Assembly (NCBI GenBank): GCA_001641205.1
Contig: LSMX01000002.1
Span: forward strand, 124,001 to 188,000
DNA: 64,000 nucleotides
From: Mycoplasma sp. Bg1
GTDB taxonomy: Bacteria; Bacillota_I; Bacilli_A; Mycoplasmatales; Hepatoplasmataceae
Reading direction: 5' to 3'
Positions 54,116-64,000 of this stretch are shown here, in pieces. The position numbers and the translations under genes were made by a program. Each line of letters starts with the position of its first letter. Within the stretch, counting starts at the first letter, position 1. The notes beneath the pieces are model-generated. The model was not told where the DNA came from. It made no database searches and saw only the letters and a list, made by a program, of their open reading frames with translations.

Positions 54116-55003
54116 TTACTCTTTAATTTCTTTTCTAACTAAATCTATTACTTTATTTCTTAACAATGGATCTCGTAAAGCATATTCAATTTGAGCTTCT
54201 AAAAATCCAATAATAGAACCCATATCATATCTTTTTCCTTTAAATTTATAAGCAATCACTTCCCCAAATTTTAAGAGTTTTAAAATAGAATCAGTTAATT
54301 GGATTTCATTGGTTTTTAAATCTACATTCTTTTCTGCAAGAAATTCAAATATTTCTGGTTTTAAAATATAACGACCCATAATTGATAAATTTGAAGGTGC
54401 ATCTTGAATAGCGGGTTTTTCAACAAGACCTTTTAATTCTCAAGTATCAATTTCAAGTTCTTTTTTTAAATCTACAACTCCATAATTTGTTACTTTATTC
54501 ATAGGTACCTCTTGAACACCAACAATTGAACAATTATATTTTTCATATATATTAATCAATTGTTTTAAAGCGGGATTTTTTGGACTATAAATTACATCAT
54601 CACCAAGTAATATTGCAAAAGATTCATTTCCAATAAGATTTTTTGCTTGAAGAATTGCATGCCCCAAACCTTTTGGTTGATGTTGACGTAAAAAAATAAA
54701 ATTACATTTTTTATGAAACCCTTTTACTACATCTATTAAATCTTTTTTATTTTTAAAAATAAGTTCATTTTCTAGTGCAATATTACGATCACAATAATTA
54801 ACTAAAGCTTGTTTTGTTGAGGAAGTAATAATGATAATTTCAGTAATTCCACTATCAATCGCTTCTTGAATAATATAGTGAATAGATGGAACATTTAAAA
54901 TAGGAAGCATCTCTTTTGGAACAGTTTTTGTATAGGGCAAAAATCTTGATCCTAAACCTGCAGCTGGTATTACTGCTTTTGTTATTTTATTTTTATTATT
55001 CAT
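54116..55003 (-). CDS. galU: UTP-glucose-1-phosphate uridylyltransferase
   Basis: GalU (295 residues), making UDP-glucose from glucose-1-phosphate and UTP. Nucleotide-binding AAGLGSRFLPYTKTVPKEMLP at the N-terminus, LLGDDV, the WELKGLVEKP block, and YDMGS near the end. AGAGG precedes ATG 55003. Together with the phosphohexomutase just downstream it forms the UDP-sugar branch leading to glycolipids or capsule. Confidence 0.95.
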
Positions 55004-55196
55004 ATAATCCCTCTAATTCTTTGCTTATTTTATATAAAAATTTTTAATAACTAATTCTTTCTATTATTTATTTTAAAACTATATAATTTTTTTAATTATA
55101 ACATTACTTATTTTATATTTTTTATTAATTAAAACAGATATTTTTATTTGATATATTAATTTATATTTAAAATAATATAAACTAATAATTTTTAAT
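55004..55196. other. 193-base AT-rich gap
   Basis: Between galU (start) and the KtrB/TrkH gene (end). Besides the galU SD, only poly-A/T tracts are visible; no RNA gene or clear terminator hairpin was found. Confidence 0.5.
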
Positions 55197-56984
55197 TTAT
55201 CCTAAATTAACATATTCCTCAAGATATCTTCGATCAATTGGTTTTTTAGGTTCGAATTGTTCAATTGTAGTAGACATTCCCACTTTTCCTAAAAACATAA
55301 TTAGAATAATTACTAGTTTAGAGACAACTGTAATGTTTGCTAAAGGAACTGGAGAAAGACCTGTAGTTCCAAAAGCGCTGGTTATTACAAAAAATGAAGA
55401 TAAAATTCCTTTAAAATCATTTCTTGCTACTCCAGAAGTATTAATTGCTCCAGAAGCATCTTCTGCTGCAAAAATAATCATTGTTCCAAGCAAAATTAAA
55501 ATCAAAGAAAAAATTAAAGTATTTCTTGCTTGAAGACACTGTTTATTAGAAATTGTTCTTTTAAAAGCATTGGTATTTCTTTTGCCTTGCAACTGTGTTC
55601 AAGTACTAACTACCACTACAAAGAAAGTAGTTGTTCTTATCCCCCCAGCGGTTGATCCAGGTCCAGAGCCGATAAACATCATAATCATATAAGCAATTTG
55701 TGTAGCGGAAGAAAAGAAACTAATATTAATTGTTGAAAATCCTGCATTTCTTGTAGAAAAAGTATTAAAAACAAGAGCAAAAATTCTTTGAAAAGTTGAT
55801 CCATAAAGACTATTATTTAAAAAGGCATCTCTTTCATTTATCATAGAAATTGCTTCAATACTAAAAACAAAAGTTAGCCCTGCAAGAGCAACAAGAATAT
55901 AAGTTACCACAGAAATTTTTGTAATAATTGAAAATCTAAATTTTTGTCCACTTGCTTTATAATGCACATATTGAAAAAGATCATAAATTACACTAAAACC
56001 AATTCCCCCAAGAATAAAGAGCATAATTGTTAAAAATTGAATTCCATAATTTCCATAATATCCTGCAAGTGAATAACTACTTCTAAACATATCAAGTCCA
56101 GAATTATTAATAGAAGCTCCTGCATGAAAAAAACCTACTCTAAATGAATCAAATCAATTTCCCTGAAGACCTGCTCCATCACCAGGAACAAAATATCAAT
56201 TATCAAGATACAAAGGTCCTAAGTGGGTTAAATATAAATCCAATTCTAATTTTGGAATTTGAAAATAAATTTGACCAACATATTCACCATTATCATTTTT
56301 AATTATTGTTTCAGTTGGAATCAAATTTATTGGTTCAATTGTAGCAAACATAACTCCAAAAATAATTCCAAATAAAATTGTTGATCCTATTGTTATAATT
56401 ACCGCTGTTTTTATAACTCCAACTGCAAGCTTATTATTTTTTAATCCTTTTTCATAACTTGATTGGGAAATACTTGAATATTTTAATTTATGAACGAAAA
56501 ACATAAGAACAAAAATTTTAATAGAAAATCACCCGATACCACCAACTTCAAGAAGTAATAAAAGAACTAATTGGCCAAATCAATTATAAGTATAAGAAAT
56601 TCCTACCGTGGTTAATCCAGTATCAGAAAAAGCAGATGAAGCCATAAATAATGAATCTAAAAAACCAGGATCTTCAAGATAACTACTAAAAATAGGAAAA
56701 TTATTCCCAAAAAATGAAATAATACGAGGATCAAGTGTTGTTGAAGATAAACTATCATTAAATGTTTTAACTAGATCATGATCTTTTAAAACTCATGGAG
56801 TACATAAAAATAAAGTTCCTAAAAGAGTAATTAGAAAATATCAAAATAAAATTTGTCGCACTGGACTAACACCTTTAATATGCTTACGATAAAATTTTTT
56901 AGCAAAAATTGTAAATTTACTATCTTGCAAATCTAATTTTTCTTCATCCGTACTATTATGTAACTCCTTTTTTTTAGTTTCCAT
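55197..56984 (-). CDS. potassium uptake channel subunit, KtrB/TrkH family
   Basis: Membrane protein of 595 residues for K+ uptake. The four pore loops of the family are visible as SDTGLTTVG, NNSGL, TRNAGFSTIN and SAFGTTGLSPV, each with the filter glycine. The hydrophilic N-terminus is about 35 residues and the loop between repeats 1 and 2 is about 55 residues. The start at 56984 overlaps the ligA stop by 11 bases. The usual regulatory partner KtrA/TrkA is not in the window. Confidence 0.9.
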
Positions 56985-58986
56985 AATTTTTTAAGTCTTG
57001 TAAATTATAAACCATTATAATTTTTGCCTGGTCAAGCATAGAAATCTTTGAAATTGAAGCATTTTTACCTGCAATAACATAATCAGTATTTCCAGAAATA
57101 CTTGTAAGCGGAAAAGCCCCTAAACTAATTAAAAAATCTTTTGCTTCATCTCTTGTACAGTTTTCAAATTTCCCAGTAAGAACAACTTTTTTACCTACAA
57201 AAAATCCACTACTAGCAATTTCTTTAAAATCTTCACTCATATTAAGTCCAAGAAGTTTTAATTCCTCAATTAATTCAATATTTTTTTTGTTATTAAATCA
57301 ATCTACAACAGATTTAGATTTAACATCTCCAAAATTAATATCAGAAAGTAATTTTTCATAAGTAATATTTATTAAATTATCTATATTCAAATATCTGGTT
57401 GCTAAATCTTTTGCTGATTTATAACCAATATATCTAATTCCAAGAGCAAAAATAAGACAATGTAATGGCCTTTTTTTTGAATCTTCAATTGCTGTTAAAA
57501 GATTATGAACTAATTTCTTTTGATAATTTTCTAATTGAATAATATCTTTTTCTTTAAGATGATAAATATCCGCATATGAATGTAATCAACCTTTTTCTAA
57601 AAAGTTGGTAAGATGACTTGTTGACAAACCTTCAATATTCATTGCTTGTCTTCCACTAAAATGAATAAGCGCTTCAATAATTCTTGATGGGCATTTATTA
57701 TTAGTACAATATTGATCTACCATATTATTTTCCCTACTTAATTTTTGATGGCAAATAGGACAAATAGTTGGTTCAACTCATTTTTTACTTTTTTCAATTC
57801 TTTTTTTAAGATTTACACCAATAACTTTTGGAATGATATCCCCGGCTTTTTTAACTTGAACAGTATCACTAACTCTTAAATCTAATCCTTTAATATAATC
57901 TGCATTGTGTAAAGTTGCTCTTTGAACTGTGGTTCCAATTAAATTTATTGGTTTTAATTGAGCATTATAAGTTACTCTTCCTGTTCTTCCAATTGTGGGA
58001 AAAATATCAAGTAATTTAGTTTCCTTAATTTCTGCAGGAAATTTATAAGCAATAGCTCATTTAGGAAATTTTGTTGTATAGCCAATATCTTCATGTAAAT
58101 TATTATCATCTACTTTAATTACAATTCCATCAATTTCATAATCTAATTGATCTCTTGATTCAGTAATAATATCAATTGCTTCCATTGCTTTTTCAATTGA
58201 AGTTACTTTTTTTGAAAGTGGGTTTACATTAATCCCAATTTTTTTTAATTCATTTAAGGTTTCCATTTGAGAAGGAAAATAATCTTCTTTTGTTTCCCTG
58301 CTTAAAGCAAAATAAACAAATAAATCTAAGTTTCTTTTTTTAGTAACCAAAGGATCAAGTTGTCTAATTGTTCCAGAAGTTCCATTTCTTGGATTTGCAA
58401 GTAATGGTTGATTATTCAATAAATTTTGATGATTAATCTGGTCAAAAGAAGAAAGAGGCATAAAAACTTCCCCCCGTAAATTTATTTCTTCTTTTAAGGA
58501 AATTTCTTTTTTTACATGAATAATTTGTTTAATATTTTCAGTTACATCTTCACCAATAATTCCATCACCCCTAGTAAGTGCATTAACTAGTTTTCCATTT
58601 TTATAATGTAAGGAAATTGAAACTCCATCAATTTTAGGCTCGACAGTATAGCAAATATCTTGTGATGTATTTAGAATTTTTTTTATTTGTTTATCAAAAT
58701 CAAAAAGATCATTTTTATCAAAAGCATTTTGTAAAGAAAGCATTGGTTTAATTGGGTGTGGAAGTTTTTTAAAACTAGAACTTGCAAAACCTCCTACTTT
58801 TTGAGTAGGAGAATCTTTTGTAAGTAAATCAGGATATTTTTTTTCAAGAGCAATCAATTCATTTATTGCTTGATCAAAAGTAACATCATCAACACTAGGA
58901 TTATTTTTTAGATAATATTCAGTAGATCATGTATTAATTTGCTTTTTTAAATGTTTAATTAATGCTTTAGCTTGTGGTTTTTCCAT
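56974..58986 (-). CDS. ligA: NAD-dependent DNA ligase
   Basis: LigA (670 residues) sealing nicks in replication and repair. Adenylation Lys in EPKIDGVSISL, RGEVFMP, ANPRNGTSGTIRQLD, OB-fold, zinc finger CPIC and CTNNKC, helix-hairpin-helix region and a C-terminal BRCT domain (GFFVGKKVVLTGKFENC). The start overlaps the upstream glycosyltransferase stop in TAATG and the end overlaps the potassium channel gene. This places an essential replication gene inside an envelope operon. Confidence 0.97.
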
Positions 58987-59756
58987 TAGTTAATTTTATT
59001 TAAATATTTTAATAATCGTTCTTGATCTCTAAATCATGATCTTGTAACTGACATTAAAATAGGACTTAAAATTATTTGAAATTTTTGCACAAAACGAAGT
59101 GTTCATAGACATCAAAAAATCTTAAATAAATTTGTTGTTCAGCTAAGATTATGATTGTGAATAAATCTTGAATTTTTATTTGGTTTTAAACAACTAAAAA
59201 CATTATGATTAAAAATTTTTATCCCTTGTCTTAATTCTTGATTATGATCATTTAATTTTAAATTATATTGTTTATATAGTAATCATGTTCAAATAATATT
59301 ATTTATTGGAAAATCAAAGTTCTTATCTGTTAATTTATCAAATTTTAAATAGAAATCAAGAACATATTTCACAAGATCTTGTTTAGGAGCAGCAGCAATA
59401 ATACCAGTACCAACTAATTTAGAATATTCAAAACCAAGAATTAATTTATGAGTAAAAAGAGAATCAAAAATATCTTGTAATGGTTCCATATCAACATCAA
59501 GATATATTCCCCCTTCTTCATAAAGAATTTTAGTTCGAAAATAATCTGAAACAAAAGCATATTTCTTTAGCTTATAAGCTAATTTAGCATATTTACACTC
59601 ATTAATATCTAACTCTTTTTCAGTTCAAATTTTTATTTCAAAAGTTGGGTACATTTTTTTAAGACGAGCAATATTTTGTTTCATACAATCAGGTTGAGGT
59701 TGTTCACCTATTCAAATATAATGAAAGACATTAGGGATTTTATTATTTAATTTCAT
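58986..59756 (-). CDS. GT32-like glycosyltransferase
   Basis: Protein of 256 residues with the OCH1/GT32 pattern. IPNVFHYIWIGEQPQP opens the chain, followed by VSDYFRTKILYEEGGIYLDVDM with the DxD motif at 87-89, which binds the nucleotide-sugar metal. The C-terminal third is basic and aromatic and may touch the membrane. It probably adds a hexose to a surface lipid or glycan using UDP-sugars from galU. Coupled to ligA by TAATG and preceded by a large membrane protein, 13 bases away. Confidence 0.78.
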
Positions 59757-59769
59757 AGTAATAATTATA

Positions 59770-61347
59770 CTATTTATTTTTTAACTTAAACAAATACTGA
59801 TTATTATTTATATTTTTATTTAAAAACATTTTTTGCAACAAAGGAATATTTTTATAATTAAAAAAATGATAAAAATTTAATTTATCTTGAAGATATTTAA
59901 ATGAATTTAAAAAAATACAAATTGCAAAGACAAAATAATAAATTTGAAATATATCAATATTCACTAAATTACTATTAATATATTTAAATAATGGTAAGGT
60001 TAATGGATTAAATCCAATTACAATTATTAAAGAAGTTATTAACAGTAAGTTATTTGCTTTTTCTTTTCTAAAAAAACAAATATAAAAACTAAAAATTAAA
60101 TAAAGAGCACAAAGAGTCATTAAGGAAATAGCAAGCGTTTCATACTCTACTTTAGCAAAACCATTTTCAATAATTTTAAAAACACTATTGTCTGATTTTA
60201 CTCCAAGTAACAAGGAAAATAAAATTGTAATTCCTAGTGAAAGATAAAGAACTAAAAAGGCATTTTTCTTAATTGTTTTTTCAACTTGAATTAAATCTTT
60301 TACCTTTGTTGGATTTAAAATTGCATACATTGGAATTAAAATTATAATTCCAATAATCAAAAATATTAAACCAAAAAGAATATTTTTTACTGTTAAAATA
60401 AAAAATAATTGAATAGCAAAAAAACTAATAAACAAGAGAAAGAGACTGGCTGTGCTTTTTGCCCGCATAAATAAATATCCAATAGTTGGAATTCCAAATA
60501 GTAATAGAAGTACTATTCCTGCAGAAGAAATTGTAAAAAGTGAAGCAAGAACAAAAAAAGCAAAAACAATGATTAAGTTATTCCCAAATGTTTCTTTTGC
60601 ATACAAAAAAATTAAAACAAAATATAAATATATTATTGGAATAATAATATAAATTAAACTTTCAACAATTAAAAAAGAAAAAATTACTATAATAACAAGT
60701 GTAAATAATGTAGCAAGCATAATTGAAATTAGACTTACAATATTTTCAAATAATAATTTAGAACTTCAATATAAAAGACTAATTACAATAAAAGGAATAA
60801 CTCAATTAAACAAAGTAGCTAATTCAATATTATTGTTCATATCTATAATAATATTGAATTCAGTAATCATTGATTGGTAATGAACTTTTTCTTTGTCAGA
60901 ATTAAAAAAAGGAAAATTAATTATTGAAGAATCCCCTAGTGATGTTAAAAGAAAATGAAATAATCATAATAAAAGTCCTATTATAATAATTGAAATAAAA
61001 AAATTACTAACTTGTTTTCAACTTGGAATATTTAATTTTGTAAGTAAGGAATTAATAAAAAGTAAAACTACAAATGTAAAAATAAATTGTTTAATTAAAT
61101 ACAAATAGAAAAATAAATTTGCTCATGCTTCTTCCAAACGAAAATATATAAAAGGAGTATACAATATAAAAGTAATTAAAAAATAACTAATTATCCCAAA
61201 AGGAATTGCAAAATTATTATTTCTTGTTTTAAAATGAAAGAATTTTTGAGCAACACTTCCTAAGGTATAAAAAAGTAAAGTAGTTAAAGTAACTAACAAA
61301 ATAATTTGAGTAATGTTATTATCGGCAAATCTAACAAAGTAAAACAT
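59770..61347 (-). CDS. large polytopic membrane protein
   Basis: Protein of 525 residues, about 13-14 membrane helices and a basic C-terminal tail (NQYLFKLKNK). There is a hydrophilic external loop of roughly 45 residues in the first third (FNSDKEKVHYQSM region). No family is recognised. The size and multi-helix shape, and position before a GT32 enzyme, would fit a glycan polymerase, GT-C-type transferase or flippase, but no catalytic motif is visible. First gene of the membrane protein-GT32-ligA-K channel unit. Confidence 0.6.
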
Positions 61348-61374
61348 AATTAATATAATTATAATTTATTACCT

Positions 61375-61380
61375 TATAAT
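61375..61380 (+). promoter_or_regulatory. -10 box of the superoxide dismutase gene
   Basis: TATAAT 21 bases upstream of the ATG at 61402, followed by a GAGG SD. The divergent membrane protein gene starts at 61347, so the two promoters share about 55 bases. Confidence 0.5.
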
Positions 61381-61401
61381 TTATTTAGGGACGAGGATAG
61401 A

Positions 61402-62016
61402 ATGAGTTACCAAAGAATAAAATTAGAACAACCATATAGTTATTTAGAACCATATATATCAGAAGAAATTGTAAGAAAACATTATGAAAATAATCATAAA
61501 GCATATGAAGTTAAATTAAATGCAGCAATTGAAGGAAGAGGTATTCAAGAACGATTTGGTAGTCTTGAGTCATTGATGAAAAGTTATCAAAAAATTGAAG
61601 ATCCTATTATTAAAGTTGCAATTAGACAATTTGGAGGAGGACTTTTAAACCATAATTTTCTTTTTCCTTCAATGAAAAAAGATGTTGAATTTAAAGATGG
61701 ATTACTTAAAACAAAAATTTTAAATCAATACGGAACAATCGAAAGATTTAAAGCAGAATATAAGGAAGCTGTTTTAAATTTATTTGGTTCTGGTTGAATA
61801 TGATTTGTAGTAGGTAAATCTGAAATGCTAAATATTATTAAAGTATTTAATCAAGATACTCCCCAATTCTTAGGATTTACTCCGCTCTTTGGTATTGATG
61901 TATGAGAACATGCATTCATTTTTCAATTTGATGGAGATAAAGGCGCTTATTTTGATGCAATTTGAAAATGCATTGATTGAGATTTTGTTGAAGAACAATA
62001 TGTAAATAAAAAATAG
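61402..62016 (+). CDS. sodA: superoxide dismutase, Mn-type (Fe/Mn family)
   Basis: Protein of 204 residues matching the Fe/Mn SOD fold. YSYLEPYIS, ligand His27 in KHYENNHKAY with Tyr35, GGGLLNHNFLF with His84, FGSGWIWFVV, and GIDVWEHAF with Asp166 and His170. All four metal ligands are present. The second-sphere glutamine is in NQDTP (151) and the HANH-type glycine block is kept, which favours Mn. The usual second His of the HxxxHH motif is Asn31 here. It dismutates superoxide to H2O2 and O2. SD GAGG; several Trp are TGA. SOD is uncommon among UGA-Trp Mollicutes. Confidence 0.9.
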
Positions 62017-62039
62017 ACTTAATTAAGTCTATTTTTTTT
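62008..62039. terminator. bidirectional terminator, sodA / ptsH
   Basis: AAATAGACTT-AATT-AAGTCTATTT followed by T on the plus strand and A-rich on the other side; the sod stop TAG is inside the stem. Confidence 0.9.
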
Positions 62040-62049
62040 GTTTTTAAAC

Positions 62050-62310
62050 CTAAACTAGGTTATTTTCTTGCATTGCTTTTTTAATTCCTGCAATTGCTTC
62101 ATTAGCATCATCACCCTCAGCAACAATGATAACTTCTACACCATTTTTAATTCCAAGTGCCATTACTGACATAATTGATTTTAAATTTGCTTCTTTTCCT
62201 GCTCCGGTAATTGTAATATCAGCATCATATTTATTTGCTTCTTGAACAATTACTGATGCTGGTCTTGCGTGTAATCCAATAGGATCAGTAATTACTACTT
62301 TTAATTCCAT
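62050..62310 (-). CDS. ptsH: phosphocarrier protein HPr
   Basis: HPr (86 residues), passing phosphate from enzyme I to sugar-specific EIIA domains. Phospho-His14 in GLHARPAS; regulatory Ser45 in NLKSIMSVMALG is kept, so HPr kinase control is possible. SD AAGGAG. Last gene of the ptsI-crr-ptsH order, 27 bases after crr. Confidence 0.97.
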   Translation of the reverse strand: MELKVVITDPIGLHARPASVIVQEANKYDADITITGAGKEANLKSIMSVMALGIKNGVEVIIVAEGDDANEAIAGIKKAMQENNLV

Positions 62311-62337
62311 TTTATTTCTCCTTAGTTTTAATACTTT

Positions 62338-62817
62338 CTATTTTTGTAAATAAAATAATGGTTCTCCAGTTTTAATTTGTCCTGTTGAACATTTTGTAAT
62401 TTTATAATCACCAATTGTTTCATTAGTAACAACTATAATAATATCAGTTGATTTCCCGTTTTCTTCTAAAACTTTAAAATCAATATCAACTAGTTTTTGA
62501 GTTGTTTTTATTTTACTACCTTGGGGAATATCAGCTTTTTTAAAACCTTTTCCATTAAGTTCAACAGTATCGACTCCAATATGAATTAAAACCTGTGGTC
62601 CATTTTTATGTTGAATTCCATAGGCATGTCCTGAATGAAATGAAACAATTAATTCTCCATCAAAAACTGGATAAATTGCATTGCTACTTGGAATAATTGC
62701 AATTCCTTTTCCAATTATTCCAGAATTAAAAACAGGGTCACTAACCTCTTTAATATTTTTAATGTTTCCATCTATTGGTGCAAGCACAACAATAGAATTA
62801 CTTGATTTATTAAACAT
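62338..62817 (-). CDS. crr: PTS glucose-type EIIA component
   Basis: Soluble EIIA-Glc (159 residues) that relays phosphate from HPr to a membrane EIIBC. Active His79 in VLIHIGVDTVELNGKGF and the supporting His64 in SGHAYGI are present. SD AAGGAG. Lies between ptsI and ptsH; the matching EIIBC transporter is not in the window. Confidence 0.95.
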   Translation of the reverse strand: MFNKSSNSIVVLAPIDGNIKNIKEVSDPVFNSGIIGKGIAIIPSSNAIYPVFDGELIVSFHSGHAYGIQHKNGPQVLIHIGVDTVELNGKGFKKADIPQGSKIKTTQKLVDIDFKVLEENGKSTDIIIVVTNETIGDYKITKCSTGQIKTGEPLFYLQK

Positions 62818-62912
62818 ATTTTCTCCTTATTTAAAATAACTCAAATTAATTAAAGCATATATATTATATATAAAATAATTTTTTAACTTAAATTTTACAA
62901 AAAACATATACT

Positions 62913-64000
62913 TTAAATTTTTAAATTATGTGCTTTAAAAAATTCATCAATAACAGCAAGAACCTCATCTTGAGTTTCAAGATCAAGAACTTTTGCTGTT
63001 AATTTTTTTGCATCCTTAAAATTGATTTCTGAAATTAATTTTCTAATTTGTAAAATAGAACTTGCAGACATTGAAAATTCATCTAATTCAAGTCCCATTA
63101 AAATTGGAGTTAATTTTGGTTCTCCTGCAGTTTCACCACAAATTGCAGCTCATTTTCCAGCTTTATGTGCAGCATTTATAATTGTTTGTAATTTTTTCAA
63201 AATTGCTGGATTAAATGGTTGATATAAATAAGAAACTGCTTCACCCATTCGATCTGCAGCAAAGGTATATTGAATAAGATCATTTGTTCCAACAGAAAAG
63301 AAATCAGCATATTTTGCAAATTTATCTGCAAGTTCTACAACAGAAGGAATTTCCACCATAATTCCAAGTTCATATTTTCCAACTACAATCTTTTCTTTTT
63401 TTAATTCTTTTTCAATTCTTGTAAAATGTTCTTTTACTTTTAAAAATTCATCAATTGTTGCAATCATGGGAATATTAATTGCTAATTTTCCAAAAGCAGA
63501 TGCTCTAAGTAAGGCTCTAAATTGTGCTTCAAGAACTTTTGGTTTATCAAGTTGAAGTCTAATTGCTCGATAACCTAAAAAGGGATTCATTTCTTTTGCA
63601 AATTGATAATAAGAAAGCGTTTTGTCTCCTCCAATATCAAGAGTTCGAATAAGGACTCTTTTACCATCCATTTTTTCTAAAACTTCTTTATAAGCTTTAA
63701 ATTGTTGTTCTTCTGTTGGTCAAGCGCTAGCTTCCATATAAAGAAATTCTGTTCTAAATAGACCAATTGCTTCTGCCCCATTTGCAAAAACACCATCTAA
63801 ATCTGCAGGTGATCCTATATTTGCTGCTATTTCAGTAAGCCAACCATCTTTTGAAATTGTTTTTTTATCTTTAAATTTAGCTTGTGCTACTTTTTTAGTT
63901 GCTAATTCTTTTGCTTTAACTTCATATTCTTTAATTAATTTTGGAGTTGGTGAAAGAAAAATTTCCCCTGCTTTTCCATCCATTAAAATTAATTGTTTTG
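62913..64000 (-). CDS. ptsI: PTS enzyme I (5' end outside the window)
   Basis: C-terminal ~360 residues of enzyme I, which takes phosphate from phosphoenolpyruvate. EAIGLFRTEFLYM, RTLDIGGDK, FLGYRAIRL, GIMVEIPSVV, FSVGTNDLIQYT and the cysteine motif ICGETAGEPK are present. The N-terminal part with the phospho-His lies beyond position 64000. crr follows after 95 bases with a possible -10 (TATAAT near 62867). Confidence 0.97.

Noticed and set aside
1..64000. CRISPR array, prophage, insertion sequence or replication origin
   Set aside because: No direct-repeat array, transposase, phage structural gene, dnaA or DnaA-box cluster was seen on either strand.

Overview
The window is from a wall-less bacterium of the class Mollicutes. 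It is very AT-rich, and UGA is read as tryptophan throughout: conserved Trp residues in EF-G, NWK of triosephosphate isomerase, FRW of S7 and WW of the carbamoyltransferase are all TGA. A standard-code reading therefore breaks most genes into pieces, and the coordinates below are for genetic code 4. The fakA-plsX-rnc-smc-ftsY-ylxM-ffh string, the agmatine genes and the ABC-2 cluster fit the Spiroplasma/Entomoplasma/mycoides side of the class. That placement is inference. CGG arginine codons are used (for example near 320 and 2519), which argues against the M. capricolum-type code that leaves CGG unassigned. No rRNA, CRISPR array, prophage or insertion sequence is visible. Genes are packed; no gene-free stretch exceeds 300 bases.

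Layout. 1-6 kb (+): an agmatine catabolic cluster with putrescine carbamoyltransferase, antiporter, agmatine deiminase and a second antiporter. 6-16 kb (-): a DUF2130-like coiled-coil protein, then the lipid/RNA/chromosome/secretion operon fakA-plsX-rnc-smc-ftsY-ylxM-ffh. 16-29 kb (mostly -): four paralogous ABC-2 membrane proteins around one giant tandem ATPase (ABC, coiled coil, ABC, coiled coil in a single 1270-residue frame), interleaved with thrS, engB, rpmB and a 43-residue ORF. A membrane protein whose first 46 residues copy the start of engB lies next to a decayed paralogue of its membrane part. 29-38 kb (-): nearly all of lower glycolysis (pyk, pfkA, eno, gpmI, a pgk-tpiA fusion, gap).

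38-47 kb: mnmG and rsmG flank a nucleoside-type ABC importer (two permeases and a BMP-type binding protein, no ATPase), then a small HNH protein, a flippase-like protein, two tandem zinc-ribbon mini-genes and a deoxynucleoside kinase. 47-54 kb (-): tuf and rpsL-rpsG-fusA, then phosphohexomutase with a tRNA-Cys just upstream. 54-64 kb: galU, a KtrB/TrkH potassium channel subunit, ligA, a GT32-like glycosyltransferase, a large polytopic membrane protein, a manganese-type superoxide dismutase (+) and the PTS genes ptsI-crr-ptsH.

How the parts work together. Sugar enters through the PTS and is burned by the glycolytic cluster for ATP. Agmatine breakdown gives carbamoyl phosphate, hence one more ATP if a carbamate kinase exists outside the window. 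galU, phosphohexomutase, the GT32 protein and the flippase-like protein suggest surface glycan or glycolipid synthesis. The ABC-2 cluster is the least understood part and the best candidate for an undescribed assembly.
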